Shown one piece after another: positions 58,146-64,000 of a stretch of DNA of 64,000 nt (position 1 is its first letter; each line of letters begins with the position of its first letter). A program made the translations under genes and the position numbers. This DNA comes from Aspidapion aeneum (lineage: Eukaryota; Arthropoda; Insecta; Coleoptera; Brentidae). The notes beneath the pieces are model-generated. The model saw only the letters and a list, made by a program, of their open reading frames with translations, had not been told where the DNA came from and did no database searches. Where the stretch lies: the NCBI GenBank assembly GCA_963576565.1, contig OY755038.1:142080558-142144557 (forward strand), given 5' to 3'.

Positions 58146-59472
58146 TTCTTGGACCTGTTCTCTTTTTGCTTTATGTAAACGACTTGGCCAAATTGTCAAC
58201 ATTGGGAATATTTGTAATCTTTGCAGATGATACCACCATACTTTGGAAACACAAGAATCAAGATACATTAGCAAATATAATAGAGCAGGATTTGGTAAAG
58301 GTTAAAGAATGGTGTGATGCAAACTATCTTGTATTTAACATCAAAAAGACAAATATTCTTTCATTTAAATGCTGCCTTGATGGAATTAAACTCAACAATA
58401 ATGTCCTACAAGAGAAAGATGTATGTAAAATTTCTCGGAATCCATATAGATGCAAAACTTAAATTTGACAGTCACATTGACATACTAAATAGAAAACTTG
58501 CAAGGGGCTGTCACGTGGTAAAAGCGGTTGCACAGGAGTTGGGAATGGTTTCGGCAAAAACTGCTTACCATGCTCTTGTGGAATCCCACATCCGCTATGG
58601 CATCTCTTTCTGGGGTTATTCAATGCAGAGATCAATCCAGTCTGTTTTTATCTTACAAAAAAGAGCAGGTGAAATGCAGGGATAGTTGCAAACCACTCTT
58701 CATTAAGCTGGAACTTTTAACAGTCCCATGCATTTTCATACTGGAAGCGTCCTGTTTAATATTCAAAAAATTCCAAATCTTTGAAAGAGAATTGAAATAT
58801 AATTTAAGACAAAACAACCTGCCTTTACCTATACCCAAACTTGTTCTCACAAAAAACTCTGTGATTTACGAGAGTGTCAAAATCTTTAATAAACTACCTT
58901 CAGAAATAAAAAATACAAATGACTATTCGGCTTTCCGTACTAACCTAAAAAAGTTCCTCTTAGTCAAGGCATACTACAGCCTCCAAGAATTTTATTCGTA
59001 GCTAGTTTACTTTATTTTTATTTTTATTACACACTTTTATAAAAATATACACAATTTTTTTTTTCTTTGGCTGTTTCTAACTATTAATATTTATATATTA
59101 TTACTATTGTTATTTTTATTTACATATTTTTTTTTTGATTTTTGTTTTTTTGTGTTTTTATTTTATTTTGTTTTAATTTGTTGACTTAAATTTTCTTTGT
59201 TGTTTAATTTTGTCTCAATTTATAACATTTTTGTACTAATTTTATTGAGTTTAATTTTTGTAGTGTTTTACATATTTTGCTGTGTTCATGTTTCTAGTTT
59301 ATTTTATATTTAGATAATGATCCTCTTTTTTTTATTATTTTTTTTTAATTTGTGACAGCATTGCATTGCATTAGGAATTAGTTTTAAGTGAATTAAAGAA
59401 AAATTTTGCTTTGTCAATGATTTTTGTTAAATTTTGGACAATAAAGCTTATTTTGAATTGAATTGAATTGAA
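58146..59472 (+). pseudogene. LINE D, 3' part (RT palm to tail)
   Basis: It resumes exactly where 45951 broke off: VLGPVLFLLYVNDL, then the catalytic VIFADDTTILW and the primer grip/thumb region (WCDANYLVFNIKK). Frameshifts near 58430 and 58670 follow. The C-terminus has SHIRYGISFWGYS and ends KKFLLVKAYYSLQEFYS at 59001. The 3' UTR is AT-rich and ends AATAAAGC then (TTGAA)n at 59453-59472. Together with 44881-45951 it is one 5'-truncated element. Confidence 0.85.
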
Positions 59473-59850
59473 ACTTTATATAAAGTTAGCAGAACACCTA
59501 TAGAAATAGTGGATTTATCTAAAAAAAATTTAGTGAGCAATTTGCCGTTAATTATCCGTAAATTAGTTGTGTAAATAAAAACTTTGCCGTGGCCTTTTTT
59601 TTTTTAAATTGGTGTTTTGCTAACTTTATATAAAGTTCGCAGAACACATATAGAATTAATGGATTTATTTAAACAAAAATTTGTGCAGTTTGCCGTTAAT
59701 TATCCGTAATTTAGTTGTAAAAACAAAAAAATTCTGTGTGTTAAAAAATAAATTTGTTTTGCTAACTTTATTTTTAAGTTAGCAGAACACCTAACGAACA
59801 CCACGAAATATTTTTTAGATAAATCCATTCTTTCTATATGTGTCCTGTTG
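59473..59850. repeat. AACTTTATATAAAGTT palindrome satellite, tandem
   Basis: Units of about 145 bp start with the palindrome near 59472, 59622 and 59763. They carry AGCAGAACACCTATAGAA, GGATTTAT and AATTATCCGTAA blocks. The last unit is followed by an inverted piece. Same family as 38985-39185. Confidence 0.75.
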
Positions 59851-59858
59851 ACTTTATA

Positions 59859-60310
59859 CAGGGTGTCCCAGACCACCCGTCCAGCCCTTTTAAAACCTAA
59901 GGGAAAAGTTTTTTAATGATCCAAAAAATTACTCCAGTACGTTCTTTCGATTGATGGTATGTAGTTTTAACTTTCGGAGTCGACCGGAAGTGGCCTATTT
60001 AGGCCTGTAGTGCCTTTTTTAAATAGGGATGGGCATATATAAAAAAACTAATGACGTTTAAAAAAAAATGTTTCAAATAAAAGGTGCGTATTTTGTTGGG
60101 TAGAACCCGAATCCGTTGCAAAATTAAGCCCATCCCTATTCAAAAAACGGACTTTAGGCCTGAAAAGGTCACTTCCGGTCGGCGCTGGAATTTGAAAATA
60201 CCACCAGTTGAAAGAGCGTCCTCGATATGGCTACAATCATTTTTTAGATCATTGAAAAAATCCATCCCCTAGGTTTTAAAAGGGGTGGACGGGTGGTCTG
60301 GGACACCCGG
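59859..60310. mobile_element. 452-bp foldback MITE, TA duplication
   Basis: The ends CAGGGTGTCCCAGACCACCC and GGGTGGTCTGGGACACCCGG are inverted repeats, and homology continues inward through CCTTTTAAAACCTA / TAGGTTTTAAAAGG and an internal AATAGGGATGGG / CCCATCCCTATT pair, so nearly the whole element folds back. TA flanks both sides (59857-59858 and 60311-60312). No coding capacity. Confidence 0.85.
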
Positions 60311-60425
60311 TATAACACCATTTTTAAAAAAAAAAACGGACACGGCAACTTTTTTATTTAGATTAACTAATTTACGGAAAAATAACGGCAAATTGGGCAC
60401 TAATTTTTTTTTAGATAAATTCTAT

Positions 60426-60857
60426 TGTTACGGGTTCTCCACAACAATTAAAACTCGCAAATGTCAAAAACGATATGTCAATTTATTTCGACAAATTATG
60501 TACAAAAACACTCACTTAAACTTACTAATAACTCGCTAATAATTCACTAATTTAATCAACCTATTAACTTCGCGTTAAGATCTAGCGATCACTACTGTTG
60601 GTTATCTTTTACTGCCCGATGCACGACGTCAGGCCCTATATATAGGGTCTGCCTACTTATCGAGAATTTTCCATCCTTGTTCGATTCAGGATTATACCAC
60701 CATTTTCTAGAACGCCGACCGTTCGCGCACCAGTTTGTCACAGATAACGCAACTAAAACCTAGACTAAGAATACAACCTTAAAATAAGTCAACCTAATAC
60801 TACACTAAACCTAAATAAATTCTAACTATAAAATTTAAATAACTTAAATTTGTAACA
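60426..60857 (-). repeat. 3' LTR of the second Gypsy element (432 bp)
   Basis: In element orientation it starts TGTTACAAATTT and ends CCCGTAACA. The polypurine tract AAGAGGAGGATAG lies just before it (60858-60870 on the + strand), and pol ends within that tract. The palindromic TATATATA box is at 60637-60644. The partner 5' LTR is outside the window. Confidence 0.8.
60637..60644 (-). promoter_or_regulatory. TATA box of the second Gypsy LTR
   Basis: GACCCTATATATAGGGCC on the - strand, a strong TATA element within a perfect palindrome, about 215 bp into the 432-bp LTR. Confidence 0.5.
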
Positions 60858-60869
60858 CTATCCTCCTCT

Positions 60870-63800
60870 TCAGGTTTGATCGTCTCGATCAACATTTCCC
60901 AGGTAAGGTTTTAGTCTGTCTAGATGAACAACTTTCATCTTGGACTTCGGGCTTCTCTGGATTCGGTAGACTACATCATTAATTCTCTTAACAACTTTAT
61001 AAGGCCCTTCCCATGGTGGTGTCAACTTAGGTGATCTTCCTTTCTTGCGTTGAGGATTGTATAGCCAGACTTGATCATTCTCTTTGAACCCAGAAGAGTT
61101 TGCTTTCAGGTCATATCTCGCTTTCATGCGATCACTGGCTATTTCTATTCGCTCTCTAACCACCTCATGGATATCGTGCAGCTTTTGTCTTAAATGTTCG
61201 ACATAATCATTAACCTCTAAGCGTTCTTCTTCAGGTGAACCAAACATGATATCACATGGTAAACGCAGTTCTCTACTAAACAGCATACTAGATGGAGTAG
61301 CTCCTGTCGTATTGTGTATGGCGGTTCTATAGGCCATCAAAAACAATGGAATATGTTGGTCCCAATCTGTTTGGTGCTCATCAACAACTTTGCAAAGATG
61401 TTCTTCTATTGTTTTATTAAATCTTTCAACCATACCATCTGACTACGGATGTAAAGCAGTAGTTCATGTTTTGTGTATTCCTAAAAGGTCACAGAGATTC
61501 TGGAAAAGCTTTGATTCAAAGTTCCTCCCTTGATCTGAATGTAGTTCCAAAGGAATGCCAAATCTGCTGAAAACATCATTTACCCGAATTTCTGCAACTG
61601 TAGCGGCCTCTTGATTAGGCAAAGCAAAAACTTCTGGCCATTTGCTAAAGTAATCCATAACAACAAGGATGTATTTATTGCCCTTTTTAGTTTCTGGAAA
61701 TGGTCCGGCCACATCAATAGCAATGCGTTCAAATGGCAGACCTACGTTATATTGTTTCATTTGACCTCTGGACCTTGTTTTGGGACCTTGGCTGGCTGCA
61801 CAAGTCGAACATCGGCGGCAACAGTTTTTCACATCTTGAAAGTAATTGACCCAATAAAATCGGTTTTGAATTTTGTCCATGGTTTTATTTATGCCTAGGT
61901 GCGCGCCTGATGTTCCACCATGGCATTCGGCCATTATATTGTCTACCATGCTCCTAAGAACTACTACTTGATTAATCACAGTAAGGCCATCGGCACTTTC
62001 CCAGGCACGTTTAAGGATGTTTTCTTCTACTATCAGTGAATCCCATTGTGCCCACAGTGATTTGAATATCATCCCTTGATTTTTTAATCGCAAAATAGGT
62101 CCTACATCTTTGTCGTCAAGTTGTGTGGTTCTAATTGAAGCCGACATCCATTCTTCATCTGGTTCTAATTTTATCTGACGCACGTAGGTAATTCCTTCTT
62201 TCTGGTCAATTATCCTGCAATGTTTACAATCTTCAGGGCAAGGTCTTCTCGACAATGCATCTGCATTATTATGCACCCTTCCCGCTCGGTGCTTAATTTG
62301 ATAATGGTATTGTTGTAGCTTTTCTATCCATCTCGCGACTTGCCCCTCAGGTTGTTTCATTTTCATGAGCCACTGTAACGCAGCATGATCCGTTCTAATC
62401 AGAAACTCTTGTCCGTAGAGGTATTTGTGAAAGTGATCTACGGATTTAATGATGGCTAGGAGCTCCTTTCTGGTAACACAATAATTTCTCTCTGGTTTGG
62501 ATAGCTTCTTGCTGAAAAATTCGATGACCCGTTCTTCTCCATCTTGTACTTGGGAGAGTACTGCTCCTATGCCATCGTTGCTCGCATCAGTATCTAATAT
62601 GAATTTACCTTTTGGAATAGGATATGCGAGAATCGGACTATAACATAATGCTGCTTTTAGTCTTCTAAATGCTTGGTCACAATCAGTATTCCATCTGTAA
62701 GAAGCTTTATCTTCTGTAAGTCTATGTAATGGAGACGCTATTTTGGCGAGTCCTTCTACAAATCGTCTGTAGTATGTACACAGACCCAAAAAGCTTCTCA
62801 ATTCATGTTTGTCACGAGGTTGAGGCCATTCTTTTATTGCTTGTAACTTCTTTTCGTCGGTATGGATGCCTTCTCGGGAAACGACGTGACCCAAGAACTC
62901 AACTTTTTCTTGGAATAGAAAACATTTCTTTGAGTTTAGTTTAAGATTTGCGTTCCTGATGCTTGAAAATACTTCTCGTAAATTGTCTAGATGATCTTGA
63001 AATGATTTCCCCATTACTATGACATCATCCAAATAGACTAAGCAGGTTTTCCAAGTAAGGCCGCGCAGAACGACTTCCATTAGTCTTTCATAGGCCAAAT
63101 GGCATCATATTAAACTGATAAAGTCCACTTCCAGCAGAGAATGCAGTCTTCTCTTTATCTCTTTCAAAGATTCCTACTTGCCAATTCCCACTTTTCAGGT
63201 CAAGAGTAGAAAACCAATATGATCCTGCCAACGTTGTTAATGTGTCGTCTATTCTTGGCAGTGGGTAACTATCTTTCTTGGTCACATCGTTAAGTTTCCT
63301 GTAGTCGACACAAAATCTAGTACTTCCATCCTTTTTAGTGACCACCCCACAGGAGATGACCAATTACTTGATGACTCTTCAATAACACCGTCGCTGAGCA
63401 TTTTATTAATGAGATTGTGAACTTCTTCTTGTTTGGCCAATGGTAGTCTTCTTGGGGGCTGTCTTATCGGTTGGGCATCGCCAGTGTTGATGGAATGTTG
63501 AATAAGTTTTGTGCGTCCCGAACTACTCTTAGTTTCGAAGATATTACTTTGTTCTTCTATAAACTCTCTCGCTTTACTAAATTCTTCTGGAGTGAGATGT
63601 TGCCAAGTTGACTCAAATTGCTGAAGTACCTCCATTGGTAACTTGCTTTTATCCACGGAGGTTGGCTCTTCACATCTTGTTACTTTCTGTACTGGTTCAA
63701 ATAATGCTACCACCTCCCCCTTATTAATTTTGACACTATTTGGGAAAATATTGGCGACTCTAATCGGGATGTCTTTATCGGTTTTAACTAGTGACTTTGC

Positions 63801-64000
63801 AACGAGGTAGGTGTTGGGTGTATTCTGTTGGCTTATGAGTCCGACGCAGCTTGATGTTTTACTTTCTAGCCTCCCAAAAATTATGGTCTCACTGTTACCG
63901 ACAAGTCTTGTTGTACATACTGCCACGACCTTTATTGGTTCTTTTTTGAAGTGACTATTTGAGAAAATGAACTCTTCATTCCCAAATCTTAGGGTATTAA
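60870..64000 (-). pseudogene. pol: Second Gypsy pol, decayed, runs off the window
   Basis: The - strand frame is open from the window edge to 63282 (between protease and RT; AQPIRQPPRRLPLAKQEEV and [13 protein letters not shown]). A frameshift near 63350 leads to the next frame (63363-63088: [22 protein letters not shown]). A small deletion at about 63095 removes the conserved NAPATF box and shifts the frame. 63098-61464 then holds VYLDDVIV, the RNase H motifs LDTDASNDGIG and RTDHAALQWL, the integrase zinc finger (H..H, CRRCSTC) and the D,D residues (AIDVAGPF, HSDQGRNF). Two in-frame stops lie at about 61464 and 61445, just before VERFNKT with the integrase E. The last frame (61433-60870) has the chromodomain-less GPY/F module (WEGPYKVV) and ends at the polypurine tract. 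No env. Different family from the 16.8 kb element. Confidence 0.9.

Overview
The window is AT-rich eukaryotic DNA made almost entirely of transposable elements and satellites. Introns are GT-AG, and the element families (Gypsy, several LINEs, PIF/Harbinger, P-like, hAT and many MITEs), together with a degenerate CCTAA-type block, point to an arthropod, most likely an insect. The order cannot be decided from the sequence. I found no rRNA, tRNA, CRISPR or bacterial-type operon. The only credible host coding sequence is one 137-nt exon at 33907-34043 (+) that resembles the N-terminus of COG1. If that is right, the + strand from 34044 to the window edge is probably inside a very large, TE-filled first intron.

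Layout. 1-32: end of an LTR plus a tRNA-Lys primer-binding site, followed by a leader with a motif repeated six times. 1.1-3.7 kb: three kinds of tandem repeat. 4.25-4.87 and 21.69-22.63 kb: one palindromic satellite split by a 16.8 kb Gypsy element on the - strand (4866-21687). That element has LTRs of about 3.26 kb, a 5.4 kb leader, and gag and pol joined by a canonical -1 frameshift heptamer. 22.6-26.3 kb: a region of unknown origin, a polypurine tract, a long LTR-like block with a 140-bp tandem array, and another primer-binding site. 26.3-28 kb: a broken P-element-like transposase and a MITE. 29.5-30.2 kb: a foldback around a telomere-like core. 31.1-33.9 kb: a 2.06 kb TIR element inside a CAGCTG array, then a 401-bp hAT MITE ending 45 bp before the COG1-like start codon.

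35.0-59.5 kb is a nest of non-LTR retrotransposons: LINE C (-), LINE A (-) split by LINE B (-), and LINE D (+). LINE D is split inside its reverse transcriptase by a 12,191-bp PIF/Harbinger transposon (45952-58142) with perfect 16-bp TIRs and a CAG target duplication. The Harbinger carries the two genes typical of its superfamily: a five-exon DDE transposase (+) and a three-exon Myb/SANT-like accessory gene (-), facing each other. Both are broken by frameshifts. Its introns and spacers hold further MITEs and duplications.

59.5-64 kb: a palindromic satellite, a 452-bp MITE, and the 3' LTR and decayed pol of a second Gypsy element (-) that runs off the window. All protein-coding mobile genes carry visible frameshifts or stops except the LINE B reverse transcriptase ORF, which is open but 5' truncated.
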